64,000 nucleotides of DNA from Lactobacillus sp. ESL0785 (lineage in GTDB: Bacteria > Bacillota > Bacilli > Lactobacillales > Lactobacillaceae). Where the stretch lies: assembly GCF_029395455.1 (NCBI RefSeq), contig NZ_CP113916.1, forward strand, positions 1,550,001 to 1,614,000, read 5' to 3'. Below are positions 24,744 through 34,465 of this stretch, in pieces. The notes below the pieces were generated by a model that made no database searches, was not told the origin of the DNA, and worked only from the letters and a program-made list of their open reading frames with translations. Each line of letters starts with the position of its first letter. Position 1 is the first letter of the stretch. The translations under genes and the position numbers were made by a program.

Positions 24744-26693
24744 TTAAACTAACTTTCCTTGTTCAATTAAGCTAGCTACTTCTGGCTGCACGTGCTGGTA
24801 CTTGGCAACTGTTCCTTCATAATCAACAAAGAATAATTTATACCAAACAAGGAATGTGTAAATTGTCCAAATTTGGCGACGGTGTGAACCATCACCCTTG
24901 TAGTTTTCATCAAGCAATTTTAAGATTTTGTCCTGCTCAAAAATATCACTGACAAAGTCTTCGCTGAACATTTCCCGAACTTGCTTATCAAAGCGTGGTT
25001 CCTGCAGCCATTCCTTAATTGGCGTTGGAAAACCTAATTTTGGTCGTTTGGCCCACTCATCTGGTAAAACTTTTTCTGCAGCCTTACGCAAAGCATACTT
25101 AGTATCGTGCTTATTAACCAAATACTCAGTTGGAATGGAGTTAGCCCGTTCCGCAATTTTACGGTCAAGATACGGTACACGTAATTCTAGTGAGTGTGCC
25201 ATCGAAATTTTATCAGCTTTTTGTTCAATGTCGTTAAGCATAAAGTGATGCAAATCAATGTACTGCATCTGCCGCACATTATCAAGATCTTTAACTTTCT
25301 TGAAATCTGATTGATAGATACTATTCACTGTTAACTTATTACGGTAAGACGGCTTTAAAATACTATTAGCATCTTGAGATGTAAAAATCGTCGGATAATC
25401 CATATCATAAATTACAGATTGACCCACATAAAATTCACTTGGCTCAGCCAAATTAGTATACAAATGCACTTTGCCAGGAAAATGTGGCAGCTTCTTAATG
25501 GTATGTGCCAGCTTTACTTTGGTCTTCTTCGGTAATTTAGTCAATCCTGATGTGAACACTTTAATTACACTGTTATGCGTGTGCATCCCGTAATTGACAT
25601 AACCAGCAAATAATTCATCAGCACCCTCACCTGATAAGACAACTGTGACATGTTTACGCGCCATTTTACACAAATACCACAGTGGAATAATTGACGGGTT
25701 AGCATCCGGCTCATCCATATGGTACTGCATTTCCGCAAAGTCGTGCATCGCTTCATCAGCTTTTACTTTATCGGAAAAGAATTTCCAGCCCTTAATATCA
25801 GCTAGAGCTTTAGCCTTAGAAGCTTCATCATAAGTAGCATCATCAAAAGAAATTGAAAAGACATCATCAGGATTTAAAATACTAGTTATGTAACTCGAAT
25901 CAACCCCTTCTGATAAGAAGGCACCAACAGGTACATCAGCGATCCGATAAAGATCGACTGTTTCCTTCAAATCTTCGTCAATTCGATTGACAGTTTCTTC
26001 AAAACTCAAATTGTTAGCCTGGTATTCAGCATCCCAATATTGATGAGTCTTCATTTCGCCAGCTTTATATTCAAACCAATGACCAGCTGGAAAACGATAA
26101 ACACCCTTAAAGAAAGTCTCATTTAAATCATTATATTGGTTCATCAAATAAGGTTTAACTGCTTCCGTATTTAGCCGACGTTTAAAACCCGGAAAAGCAA
26201 AAAAGCTCTTCAATTCTGATCCCATCAACAAGTGACCATTCTCATTACTGTAATAAAGGGGTTTGATACCAAAGAAATCGCGTGCACCATACATTGTCTG
26301 GGTATTGTCATCCCAAATAATAAAGGCGAACATACCACGAACTCGTTTTAAAAGACCATCCATGCCCCATTCTTCAAACCCGTGCAGCAATACTTCCGTA
26401 TCTGTTTTAGTTGAAAAAGTATGACCAGCTGCTAGCAATTCTTCGCGCAATGGTTGAAAATTATAAATTTCACCGTTAAAAATAATTGCTCGTGTATTGT
26501 CCTCATTATAAATTGGCTGACTGCCGCAACGTAAGTCAATAATCGACAATCTTCTAAAACCTAGAGCAACTTTATCATTAGTATAAACACCGTCAGAATC
26601 CGGACCTCTGTGTTTAATCGTCGCCATCATTTTCCCGATGGCTTTTTGTTTATCATTTACTTCTGGATCATAAAATGCGACAATTCCGCACAT
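24744..26693 (-). CDS. asnB: AsnB-type glutamine amidotransferase, probably D-Asp amidating
   Basis: A 649-aa protein with an N-terminal class II glutaminase domain (nucleophile Cys2 in MCGIVAF; residues 1-210) and an asparagine-synthetase domain. Conserved glutaminase features RHRGPDSDG-like (KHRGPDSDG) and FNGEIYNF are present. The ATP pyrophosphatase loop reads LSEGVDSS at residues 261-268, where asparagine synthetases normally have SGGxDSS; Glu262 replaces the first Gly. It is the first gene of an operon with the D-Asp ligase, so it likely makes D-Asn in the cross-bridge, like AsnH of Lactococcus. Free L-Asn synthesis remains possible. ATG start behind AAGGGAAG. Confidence 0.85.
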   Translation of the reverse strand: MCGIVAFYDPEVNDKQKAIGKMMATIKHRGPDSDGVYTNDKVALGFRRLSIIDLRCGSQPIYNEDNTRAIIFNGEIYNFQPLREELLAAGHTFSTKTDTEVLLHGFEEWGMDGLLKRVRGMFAFIIWDDNTQTMYGARDFFGIKPLYYSNENGHLLMGSELKSFFAFPGFKRRLNTEAVKPYLMNQYNDLNETFFKGVYRFPAGHWFEYKAGEMKTHQYWDAEYQANNLSFEETVNRIDEDLKETVDLYRIADVPVGAFLSEGVDSSYITSILNPDDVFSISFDDATYDEASKAKALADIKGWKFFSDKVKADEAMHDFAEMQYHMDEPDANPSIIPLWYLCKMARKHVTVVLSGEGADELFAGYVNYGMHTHNSVIKVFTSGLTKLPKKTKVKLAHTIKKLPHFPGKVHLYTNLAEPSEFYVGQSVIYDMDYPTIFTSQDANSILKPSYRNKLTVNSIYQSDFKKVKDLDNVRQMQYIDLHHFMLNDIEQKADKISMAHSLELRVPYLDRKIAERANSIPTEYLVNKHDTKYALRKAAEKVLPDEWAKRPKLGFPTPIKEWLQEPRFDKQVREMFSEDFVSDIFEQDKILKLLDENYKGDGSHRRQIWTIYTFLVWYKLFFVDYEGTVAKYQHVQPEVASLIEQGKLV

Positions 26694-26761
26694 AATTTAT
26701 CTTCCCTTAATTAGTTTATTAGTCTATTAAATTCTTTATTTTAACTGTTCCATTATATGCT

Positions 26762-26792
26762 AAAAGCCGGGCAATTACCAAATCCCTCGGCC
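26762..26792 (-). terminator. Probable terminator after the metallophosphoesterase gene
   Basis: GGCCGAGGG and GCCCGGC can pair with one bulged base, followed by TTTTAG on the minus transcript, 9 nt after the stop at 26801. Confidence 0.5.
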
Positions 26793-26800
26793 TAATTTAA

Positions 26801-28198
26801 CTAAATATAAAAGATTCTTCTTTTGGCAGCTGCACCATAGCCAAAAACCTGAATAATATGATAATGTAAGTCAACATTAACGATGTAGCCAGCAAATTCT
26901 GTATGGTGATCAATCTTCCGGTTCCAATTTTTATTGTATTTAGTTGTCAGCACATGATTAGGTCCCATCAAAGCCGAGCAATTAAACAAAATATATTGAA
27001 TGCCATTAATTCGATACTGGTCTTCTCGGTGCCGGTGACCACAGAAATAAGCAATTATTCGCGCATTCTTAACCTTAGTAAAATCAAAATCATTTGCTAG
27101 TCTGAATTCTGGTGGAATACCGCGACTTGAATGCATTTGACCCTTTTCACATTGGTTAAAAGCTACCAATAACTCGTGCAATGAGCGTCCATTATACTTG
27201 AGAGCATTTGACCCTTTACGATTAATCGGATTGGCATGACTCATTAAAATAATTTTCTTATTCGCTGATTGCTCTAAAATTTCAATAATTTCTTCAATCT
27301 GATCTTCTCTAATTGCTAACGTGATTTTAGTATCATACTTTTTTTGACCTTGAGCGTCTAACACATAAGGCACATCTGAAGTATTAACTGCAATAAAACG
27401 CAAATCCTCCACATCATAATAACAAACCCCATGCTGACGTGAAACATAATGCATCCTTGGCTGAGCATACATGCTAGGCCACATAATCCTCTCAAATTCA
27501 TTTTCAGGAAATGAGGCCTTTAAATCATGATGCTCATCAAATTTGTCATTTTCATCATGATTACCTTTAATCATAATCGTTGGCACCTGCTTTGACTTAA
27601 ATGAATTACGCAATTTAGTTAATTCACTTTCACTCAAAAAGCCAGCATCAGAGCCATCAATCCAATCACCCAAATGAACTTTTAAGTCAAGTAGTCCTGA
27701 GCCGTCAAGATAAGAAAATTCATTGACATGTGTTAACCCATTCCAACCATAAAAATCTGCACTATTGCGATCTTTGTAGTGCGTATCGGTAATTACACTA
27801 ACATTAACCGAATTTTTACCTTTACGGACATGATCACGTACCCGCTTAACAAAGTGATCCAAATATTGTTCAACAACATAACGCCGCCCACTTTTGCGGT
27901 TAACAAACGCACGATAGCGACCTAAATCAGAATTAAATTCTCGAACATATTCTGGCGCTAATTTTTCTGTACTTTCTAGGCTAAGTGCTTGGTGCAGAAC
28001 CCCATTTTCATCTTTATATACTGTCAGATTATATGGTTGCCCATCAGGTGTCCCCTGATTACTATCAACTCGATATTCACCAACCGTCATATATTCTTGC
28101 ATTGGATCAAAACTGTTACTTTCATTTTTAAAAGTAAACCGTTTTTTAACACCAATTACCCGATCAACTAATCCTTTTGCATGCTTAAAAACATTCAT
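26801..28198 (-). CDS. Calcineurin-type metallophosphoesterase
   Basis: A 465-aa protein from the ATG at 28198 (GAGG 6 nt upstream); a TTG six codons earlier is less likely because it overlaps the preceding terminator. Metal-binding motifs are in order: ITDTHYKD (about residue 135), GDWIDGS, KGNHDEND, MSHANP and FCGHRHRED. The first 130 residues are an extra N-terminal part without a recognised motif. No signal peptide or membrane helix was found, so it is probably cytoplasmic. The substrate cannot be read from sequence. Confidence 0.85.
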   Translation of the reverse strand: MNVFKHAKGLVDRVIGVKKRFTFKNESNSFDPMQEYMTVGEYRVDSNQGTPDGQPYNLTVYKDENGVLHQALSLESTEKLAPEYVREFNSDLGRYRAFVNRKSGRRYVVEQYLDHFVKRVRDHVRKGKNSVNVSVITDTHYKDRNSADFYGWNGLTHVNEFSYLDGSGLLDLKVHLGDWIDGSDAGFLSESELTKLRNSFKSKQVPTIMIKGNHDENDKFDEHHDLKASFPENEFERIMWPSMYAQPRMHYVSRQHGVCYYDVEDLRFIAVNTSDVPYVLDAQGQKKYDTKITLAIREDQIEEIIEILEQSANKKIILMSHANPINRKGSNALKYNGRSLHELLVAFNQCEKGQMHSSRGIPPEFRLANDFDFTKVKNARIIAYFCGHRHREDQYRINGIQYILFNCSALMGPNHVLTTKYNKNWNRKIDHHTEFAGYIVNVDLHYHIIQVFGYGAAAKRRIFYI

Positions 28199-28214
28199 TT
28201 TTTGCCTCAAGCTC

Positions 28215-28248
28215 AAAAAAAGGCCAAACCAACTATGCGGTTCAGCCT
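28215..28248 (-). terminator. Terminator of the 161-aa gene
   Basis: AGGCTGAACC pairs with GGTTTGGCCT (G-U allowed), then seven U's on the minus transcript, ending 16 nt before the next gene's ATG. Confidence 0.8.
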
Positions 28249-28254
28249 CAAAAA

Positions 28255-28740
28255 TTATGCGTTCTCTGTCAAAGCATGTGCTGCTAAGCCAATTGACAAT
28301 ACAGCATCCTTTGACAACACTTCCTGCAAGTCTTTAAATGCAATCGCTTGAACTGCACTAATTACTTTCAGACTATACACAATAACGTGAAAATCAACAC
28401 CGCTATTATAAAAATCATCTTCATACGGATTTTCATGATTATAAGTCAGATTGATTTCGTCTTTATCAACAAAACCATCAACATGATTAGTTAAAATCCG
28501 ATCATGTAAGTCCGTTAAGTTCTCCGACAATTTAATCAAAGTCAGCTTATGATCACTTTCGGTTTCATAATACTGCTCTTGCGTCATGTCAAAGTAATCT
28601 TTAACTGGCTTATTTAGTACATGAAGACTATCAATTGCCTGATAAACAGCTTCTGCGTCGAAGTCTTCTTCCTTATTTAAAATTTTTTCTTGGTTTGAGG
28701 CCAAGTTATCGGCCAAGTTCATTGTCTCTAACTTATTCAT
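28255..28740 (-). CDS. Hypothetical cytoplasmic protein
   Basis: A 161-aa protein starting at ATG 28740 behind AGGAGG (7-nt spacing); an ATG 7 codons upstream overlaps this site. It is acidic and mostly helical (VYQAIDSLHVLNKPVKDYFD; LIKLSENLTDLHDRILTNHV), with no signal, membrane or metal motif. Own terminator. I do not recognise a family. Confidence 0.75.
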   Translation of the reverse strand: MNKLETMNLADNLASNQEKILNKEEDFDAEAVYQAIDSLHVLNKPVKDYFDMTQEQYYETESDHKLTLIKLSENLTDLHDRILTNHVDGFVDKDEINLTYNHENPYEDDFYNSGVDFHVIVYSLKVISAVQAIAFKDLQEVLSKDAVLSIGLAAHALTENA

Positions 28741-28761
28741 GGGTATCCTCCTAAAGTTCAA

Positions 28762-29095
28762 CTCATATTATACCAAAAGTAACGGTTAAGGAAGTTATTT
28801 TGTTACTTTTTAACCTAAAATGACAAGTTAAAATTAAATTGAATTTTGAAAACATAACAGTCCCTCTAATAATTAGCTTGTTAAACCTAATCATCAAAAA
28901 CACTTTATCTTGATAAGATTTTTAGATTTTTAAATAAAACTATTCTTGGAAGTACTAAACTAATAAAACATCCTGAATAAGCGTCTGATAGAAATGGCAT
29001 TTTCTAACTCTCTTTCTAAATATTATAAAAATATCATTATTTTTTGCGTACTTAATATTAGGCAAGTAAAATAATTATCAAGGAAGGTTAAACAA
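28762..29095. other. Divergent intergenic region
   Basis: AT-rich gap of 334 bp between the 161-aa gene and tag. Apart from the tag promoter TTGCGT-17-TAAAAT (29044-29049, 29067-29072) I see no RNA gene, repeat or convincing small ORF. Confidence 0.5.
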
Positions 29096-29662
29096 ATGAC
29101 AGATTTAATGCGCTGCCCTTGGAGCACTAGTCAAGACCAATTAATGCAAGAATATCACGACCATGAATGGGGTAAGTTAAATATCGATGAACAATACTTA
29201 TATGAAATGTTAACTTTGGAATTATTTCAATCAGGTCTTAATTGGTCGGTCGTTCTGCATAAACGCGAAAATTTTCGTCGCGCCTTTAAAAACTTTATTC
29301 CTGAAGAAGTTGCTCAAATGACTGCAACCGATCTTGAAACTTTAATGCGTGATAGTTCCATTATCCGCAATAAAATGAAAATTACCGCAGCCATAAAGAA
29401 TGCCAAGGCCATCTTAATAATTGAAGCAAAATATGGTAGTTTTAAACGTTATTTGCAAGCCTTCATTAAAACACCAATTATTCATCATCCAGAAATCATG
29501 GCTAACATTCCAACCACCAACGACATTGCCAAAACATTAGCTAAGCAAATGAAAAAAGACGGCTTTTCCTTTGTTGGACCAGTAGTTATTTATTCTTACT
29601 TACAGGCAATTGGTCTAATTAATGATCACTTAGAAAGCTGCCCTTTTAAATATCACGGCTAA
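29096..29662 (+). CDS. tag: DNA-3-methyladenine glycosylase I
   Basis: A 188-aa protein, the usual length for Tag. RCPW near the start, YHDHEWGK (about residues 18-25), FQSGLNWSVVLHKRENFRRAF (here given as FQSGLNWSVVLHKREN, about 43-58) and SFVGPVVIYSYLQAIGLIND near the C-terminus are family hallmarks, with the zinc-binding Cys and His residues (Cys7, His20 and a C-terminal CPF) present. It removes 3-methyladenine from DNA. ATG start behind AAGGAAGG. Confidence 0.95.
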   Translation: MTDLMRCPWSTSQDQLMQEYHDHEWGKLNIDEQYLYEMLTLELFQSGLNWSVVLHKRENFRRAFKNFIPEEVAQMTATDLETLMRDSSIIRNKMKITAAIKNAKAILIIEAKYGSFKRYLQAFIKTPIIHHPEIMANIPTTNDIAKTLAKQMKKDGFSFVGPVVIYSYLQAIGLINDHLESCPFKYHG

Positions 29663-29665
29663 AAA

Positions 29666-29699
29666 ATAAGGAAGACTGCACTAACGCAATCTTCCCTAT
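29666..29699. terminator. Bidirectional terminator between tag and phnE
   Basis: ATAAGGAAGACTGC pairs with GCAATCTTCCCTAT (one mismatch), with A- and T-runs on either side, between converging genes. Confidence 0.8.
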
Positions 29700-29707
29700 T
29701 TTTTTAC

Positions 29708-30520
29708 TTAAACTAGCTTCTTCCGAATCATTCCAGAAATCCAATCAATCACAATTACCATGATAATAATTCCTAGTAAGATAATCCCAACACGGTCCCA
29801 TTGCCGATATTGCAAAGCAATAATTAACGGATAGCCGATACCACCAGCACCAACCAAACCTAAGATTGAAGCCGACCGAATTGAAACATCAAACCGATAC
29901 AAGGTATTAGAAATTAAAGCTGGCATCAAATTAGGCAGAGTCGCAAACATCGTAATATTGATCTTTGAACCACCAACTGCTGTTACTGCTTCATTAGGAC
30001 CATCATCCAAATTTTCAATTGCTTCCGAGAACAATTTTGCTAACATCCCAACTGAGTGAAACCCTAATGCCAAAACACCGGCTGCTGAACCCGGACCAAC
30101 TGCCTTAATAAACATCAAAGCCAAGACAATTTCAGGGAAAGACCGAATAATTGCTAAAACAATCTTACCAGTCCGTGAAACGTACCACTTCTTGTGCTTA
30201 GTATGAGCTGCCCAAAAGGCAAATGGTAGTGAAATAATTGCCGAGATGAATGTACCTAAGAAGGCAATACATACAGTTTGCCATAATTGTGATACTAAAT
30301 CTTCACCGGTGCCATTATAAACATATGACCAATCAGGATGGAAAATACCGCTAAAAATTGCACCGGCAATCTGTCCGGCAGTTGCTTTAATCCCGCCAAA
30401 ATTCATTCCCGTGCATGACCAAACGATAAGAACAATTGTAATCAGTGCTAAACCCCAGTGCAATATCCGTTTCGGGACATCAACTTGGCGAGGAGGTAAT
30501 TTTTTCATATTAGTATCCAT
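29708..30520 (-). CDS. phnE: Phosphonate-type ABC transporter permease PhnE (second)
   Basis: A 270-aa permease with about six membrane segments. The coupling-helix region EAVTAVGGSKINITMFATLPN (here EAVTAVGGSKINI) carries the EA-A-GG motif of binding-protein-dependent permeases and is followed by PALISNTLYRFDVSIRSASI (about residues 195-215), typical of PhnE. Its ATG overlaps the stop of the preceding permease (TAATG), so the two are translationally coupled and probably form a heterodimer. Last gene of phnD-C-E-E. Confidence 0.9.
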   Translation of the reverse strand: MDTNMKKLPPRQVDVPKRILHWGLALITIVLIVWSCTGMNFGGIKATAGQIAGAIFSGIFHPDWSYVYNGTGEDLVSQLWQTVCIAFLGTFISAIISLPFAFWAAHTKHKKWYVSRTGKIVLAIIRSFPEIVLALMFIKAVGPGSAAGVLALGFHSVGMLAKLFSEAIENLDDGPNEAVTAVGGSKINITMFATLPNLMPALISNTLYRFDVSIRSASILGLVGAGGIGYPLIIALQYRQWDRVGIILLGIIIMVIVIDWISGMIRKKLV

Positions 30521-31323
30521 TATTTCATCAACGCCTCCCGTGATTTAGACGAAACATAGTCGATTAAGACTACGACCACAATAATAACGAGGATAATCGT
30601 TCCCGTTTTAGCATAATCAAATACTTGCAGGGTCTGCTGCAGGTAAAGACCGATACCACCGGCACCGATATATCCTAATACGGTCGAAGCCCGGACGTTA
30701 ATTTCAAAGGCATACAAACAATAAGAAATAAAGTAAGTAATGACTTGTGGTAAAACAGCAAAAACAATGATCTGCAGTTTATTGGCACCAACGGCTGTCA
30801 GTGCTTCAATTGGACCCGGATCAATTGTTTCAATCGCTTCATAGAAGAGCTTAACTACAATCCCAAAAGTGCAAATAGCTAATGCCAAAATACCGGCAAT
30901 TGGGCCAATACCCACAATGGCAACAAAAATTGCACCTAAGAGCAGATCTGGTACTGTTCTGATAATATTCATAATTATCCGCAAAATTCCAGTAACTGCC
31001 TTATTTTTAACAATATTACGGGCAATGAACAACGAATAAATAAAAGCGAGAACTGAACCAATTACGGTACCCAAAACTGCCATCTTAATTGTCTCGAGAA
31101 GCAGCGGAATAACCGCTCCTAAGTATGTCCAATCTGGATGCAGCATCTGCACAAAAATATCAGTAAACTGATTAAAATTCGCAAATAATGCACCTAAATT
31201 TGTATTTGTTACATTGGTTGAAATAAATAATCCCGCAATAAAAACAATTATCCAAATCAAATTCCAAAATTTAAATTTCTTTTTGGGTAGCGTCAGCAAT
31301 GCATCTTTATCCGCATTAGTCAT
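30520..31323 (-). CDS. phnE: Phosphonate-type ABC transporter permease PhnE (first)
   Basis: A 267-aa permease starting at ATG 31323, which overlaps the end of phnC (ATGACTAA) and has GGTGGTGAG upstream; a longer in-frame opening has no binding site. About six membrane segments, with the [20 protein letters not shown] coupling motif and the [15 protein letters not shown]-terminal signature of PhnE proteins. It pairs with the following permease. Confidence 0.9.
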   Translation of the reverse strand: MTNADKDALLTLPKKKFKFWNLIWIIVFIAGLFISTNVTNTNLGALFANFNQFTDIFVQMLHPDWTYLGAVIPLLLETIKMAVLGTVIGSVLAFIYSLFIARNIVKNKAVTGILRIIMNIIRTVPDLLLGAIFVAIVGIGPIAGILALAICTFGIVVKLFYEAIETIDPGPIEALTAVGANKLQIIVFAVLPQVITYFISYCLYAFEINVRASTVLGYIGAGGIGLYLQQTLQVFDYAKTGTIILVIIVVVVLIDYVSSKSREALMK

Positions 31324-32089
31324 CTTGCTCACCACCATTGTAAATCTTGGCAAAGGTCGACTCAGGTGTATCACTCATCTTACCATCATAAATAATTTCA
31401 CCAGCGCGTACACCAATCACTCGCTTACCAAATTCTTGTGCCAGTTCGACACTATGCAAGTTAATGACAACTGTCATACCATGCTTTTCATTTAACATCT
31501 TCAAATCTTGCATTACCCGCCGTGAAGTCTGGGGATCAAGCGATGCTGTTGGCTCATCTGCCAAAATAATATCTGGGTTTTGAGTTAATACCCGAGCAAT
31601 CGCTACCCGTTGTTGTTGACCACCTGATAATTCATCAGCGCGTGAATAAACTTTATCAGCTAAATCAACCTGTTGCAGTGCCTCATAAGCCCGTTGCTTA
31701 TCTTCCTTAGTAAATAAATTAAATGTACTCTTCCACGTCGAATAATAGCCCACACGTCCGGTTAAAACATTACGCAATACACTAGAGCGTTTAACAAGGT
31801 TAAAACTCTGGAAAATCATCCCAATATTGCGCCGCAAAATCCGCAATTTTTTACCTTTAGCTTTGGTAATTGACTCACCATTAATTAAAATATCACCCGC
31901 TGTAATATCAATTAAACGATTAATTGACCGCAGAAGAGTCGACTTACCTGCACCGGATAGACCAACAATAACGACAAATTCGCCCTTATTAATTGTTAAA
32001 TTAACATCTTTTAGACCCACAACGTCTTTGCCATAAACTTTTTTAACGTTTTTTAATTCAATAACTGGCTTAACTGAAGAATCTGCCAT
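31316..32089 (-). CDS. phnC: Phosphonate-type ABC transporter ATPase PhnC
   Basis: A 257-aa ATPase with Walker [10 protein letters not shown] (about residues 43-51), Q-loop in [13 protein letters not shown], signature [15 protein letters not shown], Walker [13 protein letters not shown] and a switch His in [10 protein letters not shown]. Length and the [16 protein letters not shown] segment are typical of PhnC. It lies between phnD and two phnE genes with short spacing. Confidence 0.95.
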   Translation of the reverse strand: MADSSVKPVIELKNVKKVYGKDVVGLKDVNLTINKGEFVVIVGLSGAGKSTLLRSINRLIDITAGDILINGESITKAKGKKLRILRRNIGMIFQSFNLVKRSSVLRNVLTGRVGYYSTWKSTFNLFTKEDKQRAYEALQQVDLADKVYSRADELSGGQQQRVAIARVLTQNPDIILADEPTASLDPQTSRRVMQDLKMLNEKHGMTVVINLHSVELAQEFGKRVIGVRAGEIIYDGKMSDTPESTFAKIYNGGEQDD

Positions 32090-32109
32090 TATATACTCCC
32101 TTTACCTAC

Positions 32110-33036
32110 TTATTTTTTGGTTGATTCAATAATTTTATCGTATTTACGGACAACGTTAAAATCACTGTCTTTGGCAGGAACATAACCTTCGTGAGTGTAG
32201 ATACTTTCAATAATTTTCTTACCCTTTTTCGATTTACCAATAGAAATGAAGGCATGAGCTAGCTTCTTACGGAATGCCTTTGACATACTTGGAACAACTG
32301 AAATTGTGTCGTTAGGAATAGCCTTTGTGAAGTAAATTGGCACTACTTGACTCATAATCTTCGGGTTGTCTTTTTGAACGATTGTTCGTGCATCTTCAAA
32401 GACAAAGGCAGCATCAGTGTCACCATTTAAGACGTTAAGAACTGCTTGGTCTTGACCAGTTACAGTTACTAACTTACAACTCTTAGGGACATCTAAGCCT
32501 TTTTCCTTTAATTCAGCAATTGGGAATACATATCCTGCTGATGAAGTTGGACTTTGAATGGAAATTGACTTACCTTTCAAGTCTTTCCAACTCTTAATCT
32601 TAGAATTCTTTTTAACTAAAATTTCAGACCGGTAAAAATTAACCAAGTTCTTAGTTTGCCGACCATCTGGCTGCTTAACGCCATATCTTTCAGCTTGTAA
32701 TAATACATCGGCTGCACCTTGCTTATGAGCTAAAACATAGCCATCAGGTGGCAAAAAGCCAACATTAACTTTCTTAGACTTCATCGCCTCAACCACCGTG
32801 TTATAGTCAGTTGACATTGATACATGAACCGGAATACCTAACCTGTCGGAAAGCATCTTCTCAAGTGGTTTAGCCCGTGCTTGCAATTTAGTTGCAGCTT
32901 GGCTAGGAACAAATTGAACGTTTAAAGATTTAGGTGCGGCGTCTTGTCCGCTCTTACTCTTACTTGAGCAAGCTGTTGCCATCATAGCTACTAAAAAGAC
33001 AGCAAAACCTGCCAGAACTTTTTTAAATTTATTCAT
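32110..33036 (-). CDS. phnD: PhnD-like substrate-binding lipoprotein 1
   Basis: A 308-aa lipoprotein (lipobox ATAC, Cys23) of the phosphate/phosphite/phosphonate-binding family. Typical stretches are LNVQFVPSQAATKL, DVGFLPPDG-like (VNVGFLPPDGYVLAH), SIQSPTSSAGYVFP and DAAFVFEDARTIV. It is the first gene of the transporter operon, 20 nt before phnC. A leader with a small ORF and a terminator (33053-33211) lies directly upstream. In this family the ligand may be a phosphonate, phosphite or something unrelated; the sequence does not decide. Confidence 0.9.
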   Translation of the reverse strand: MNKFKKVLAGFAVFLVAMMATACSSKSKSGQDAAPKSLNVQFVPSQAATKLQARAKPLEKMLSDRLGIPVHVSMSTDYNTVVEAMKSKKVNVGFLPPDGYVLAHKQGAADVLLQAERYGVKQPDGRQTKNLVNFYRSEILVKKNSKIKSWKDLKGKSISIQSPTSSAGYVFPIAELKEKGLDVPKSCKLVTVTGQDQAVLNVLNGDTDAAFVFEDARTIVQKDNPKIMSQVVPIYFTKAIPNDTISVVPSMSKAFRKKLAHAFISIGKSKKGKKIIESIYTHEGYVPAKDSDFNVVRKYDKIIESTKK

Positions 33037-33052
33037 TATGCCCTCCTAGACA

Positions 33053-33211
33053 TCAAAAAAGACTTAATGTAAAAACACCAACGTGAATTATATTAAGTCT
33101 TTTAGCAATATTTCTAATTAAATAACGAACAATACGACCATTTCTACGAAAGCAAAAAGTCTCAATTGCAAAAATACCAATGAACGCTACGCGCCCTTCA
33201 CATTCTTGCAT
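33053..33211 (-). CDS. Putative 52-aa leader peptide before phnD 1
   Basis: ATG at 33211 behind GAAAGGAGAG, reading MQECEGRVAFIGIFAIETFC, then an Arg/Ile-rich second half, and ending TLSLF-stop at 33053. The last third of the ORF overlaps the terminator hairpin at 33055-33104, and the stop is 17 nt before the phnD start. The arrangement fits a leader peptide or a chance ORF over a regulatory RNA. Confidence 0.4.
   Translation of the reverse strand: MQECEGRVAFIGIFAIETFCFRRNGRIVRYLIRNIAKRLNIIHVGVFTLSLF
33055..33104 (-). terminator. Attenuator-like terminator in the phnD 1 leader
   Basis: AAAAGACTTAAT pairs with ATTAAGTCTTTT, followed by U's on the minus transcript; it ends 19 nt before the phnD start and has no complete upstream gene of its own to terminate except the distant phnD 2 (over 260 nt away). 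The gap 33037-33364 otherwise holds only the small ORF and presumed promoter. Confidence 0.7.
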
Positions 33212-33364
33212 GACTTTTCACTCTCCTTTCAGCTGTAATGAACTTATTCTATCAAATAATAACAGAAATTTGACAGTTAGAAAAGGGAATTATCCTGAAA
33301 AGCATTCTTTTGGCCAAAAAAAGTCAATTGGTCCGGTACAATTAAAATAGTTGTCTGTTACTGC

Positions 33365-34300
33365 CTAATTTTGAATATTTTTGACAATTTTTTCGTACTT
33401 CCGCACTGTATCAAAGTCGCTGTCCTTAGCTGGCACATAACCTTCATGTGCATAAACTTTTTCAATTAGCTGATGACCCTTCTTTGATTTAGAAATAGCA
33501 ATAAATGCGTTAGCCAACTTCTTCTGAAATTTTGGGGACATATTTGGTACCACTGAGACTGTATCATTAGGAATCCGTGCCTTAGTAAAGTAAATTGGCA
33601 CTACTTGACTCATAATCTTCGGATAATCTTTCAGAACCTTGTTACGTGCATCTTCAAAGACAAATGCAGCATCAGTATCGCCATTTAAGACATTCAGTAC
33701 AGCTTGATCATGGCCCGTAACAGTTACCAACTTACAACTTTTTGGCACATTTAAGCCCTTTTTCTTTAACTCGGCAATTTGATAAATATAGCCAGATGTC
33801 GAGGTTGGTGACTGAATAGAAATTGATTTACCTTTCAAATCTTTCCAACTTTTAATTTTAGAATTTTTACGGACCACAATTTCTGCCCTAAATGACTTGG
33901 TCAGCTTCTTAGTCCACCGACCACCAGGTTGCTTAATGTCATACCGCTCCGATTGCAGTAAAACATCGGCTGCTCCCTGTCTATGAGCAACAACATAACC
34001 ATCTGGCGGTAAAAAGCCAACATCAACTTTGCGCGATTTCATTGCTTCCATTAAAGCATTATCACTGGTTGAAACCATAACATGAACGGGAATGCCTAAC
34101 TTATCTGACAGCATTTTTTCTAGCGGTTTGGCCCGACCTTCCAACTTATTCGCTGCAATACTTGGTACAAACTCAACAGTTAGTGACTTCGGCGTGTAAT
34201 CCTTGCTATTTGCACCTGTGCTTTTATTTGAACAGGCTGCTGTCACTACTGCCAACATCATTACAGCAAGCCCTAACAATACTCGTCTTATTTTTTTCAT
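33365..34300 (-). CDS. PhnD-like substrate-binding lipoprotein 2
   Basis: A 311-aa lipoprotein from ATG 34300 behind GGAGGGC; a TTG four codons upstream lies inside the binding site. Lipobox VTAAC, then a domain highly similar to lipoprotein 1 (VGFLPPDGYVVAHRQGAADV; SIQSPTSTSGYIYQ). It has its own leader and no permease or ATPase of its own, so it probably feeds the shared PhnC/PhnE transporter with another or the same ligand. Confidence 0.9.
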   Translation of the reverse strand: MKKIRRVLLGLAVMMLAVVTAACSNKSTGANSKDYTPKSLTVEFVPSIAANKLEGRAKPLEKMLSDKLGIPVHVMVSTSDNALMEAMKSRKVDVGFLPPDGYVVAHRQGAADVLLQSERYDIKQPGGRWTKKLTKSFRAEIVVRKNSKIKSWKDLKGKSISIQSPTSTSGYIYQIAELKKKGLNVPKSCKLVTVTGHDQAVLNVLNGDTDAAFVFEDARNKVLKDYPKIMSQVVPIYFTKARIPNDTVSVVPNMSPKFQKKLANAFIAISKSKKGHQLIEKVYAHEGYVPAKDSDFDTVRKYEKIVKNIQN

Positions 34301-34334
34301 CTTGCCCTCCAATATTTAAAAACTAACGGAATAC

Positions 34335-34370
34335 AAAAGAGCACAATGTGGCCTAACACATCATGCCCTT
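34335..34370 (-). terminator. Attenuator-like terminator in the phnD 2 leader
   Basis: AAGGGCATGATGTG pairs with CACATTGTGCTCTT (several G-U pairs), then TTTTG on the minus transcript, 35 nt before the ATG at 34300. The 354-bp gap 34301-34654 holds this, the small ORF and a possible promoter TTGTCG-18-TATGCT. Confidence 0.65.
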
Positions 34371-34465
34371 GTTAATATTCCTAAATAAAAGTAAACGATT
34401 ACCATCCTGCACGCAGAATTAAGCAAACAGATGAAAAAATTCATTAGAATGATTCTTCTATTCAC
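34361..34465 (-). CDS. Putative 34-aa leader peptide before phnD 2
   Basis: GTG at 34465, with GGGAAGG and GAGGG just upstream, reading MNRRIILMNFFICLLNSACR and ending in LTRA-stop at 34361, inside the left arm of the terminator hairpin. Hydrophobic and basic. Alone this would be weak; the parallel with the other two phnD leaders is the main argument. Confidence 0.35.
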   Translation of the reverse strand: MNRRIILMNFFICLLNSACRMVIVYFYLGILTRA

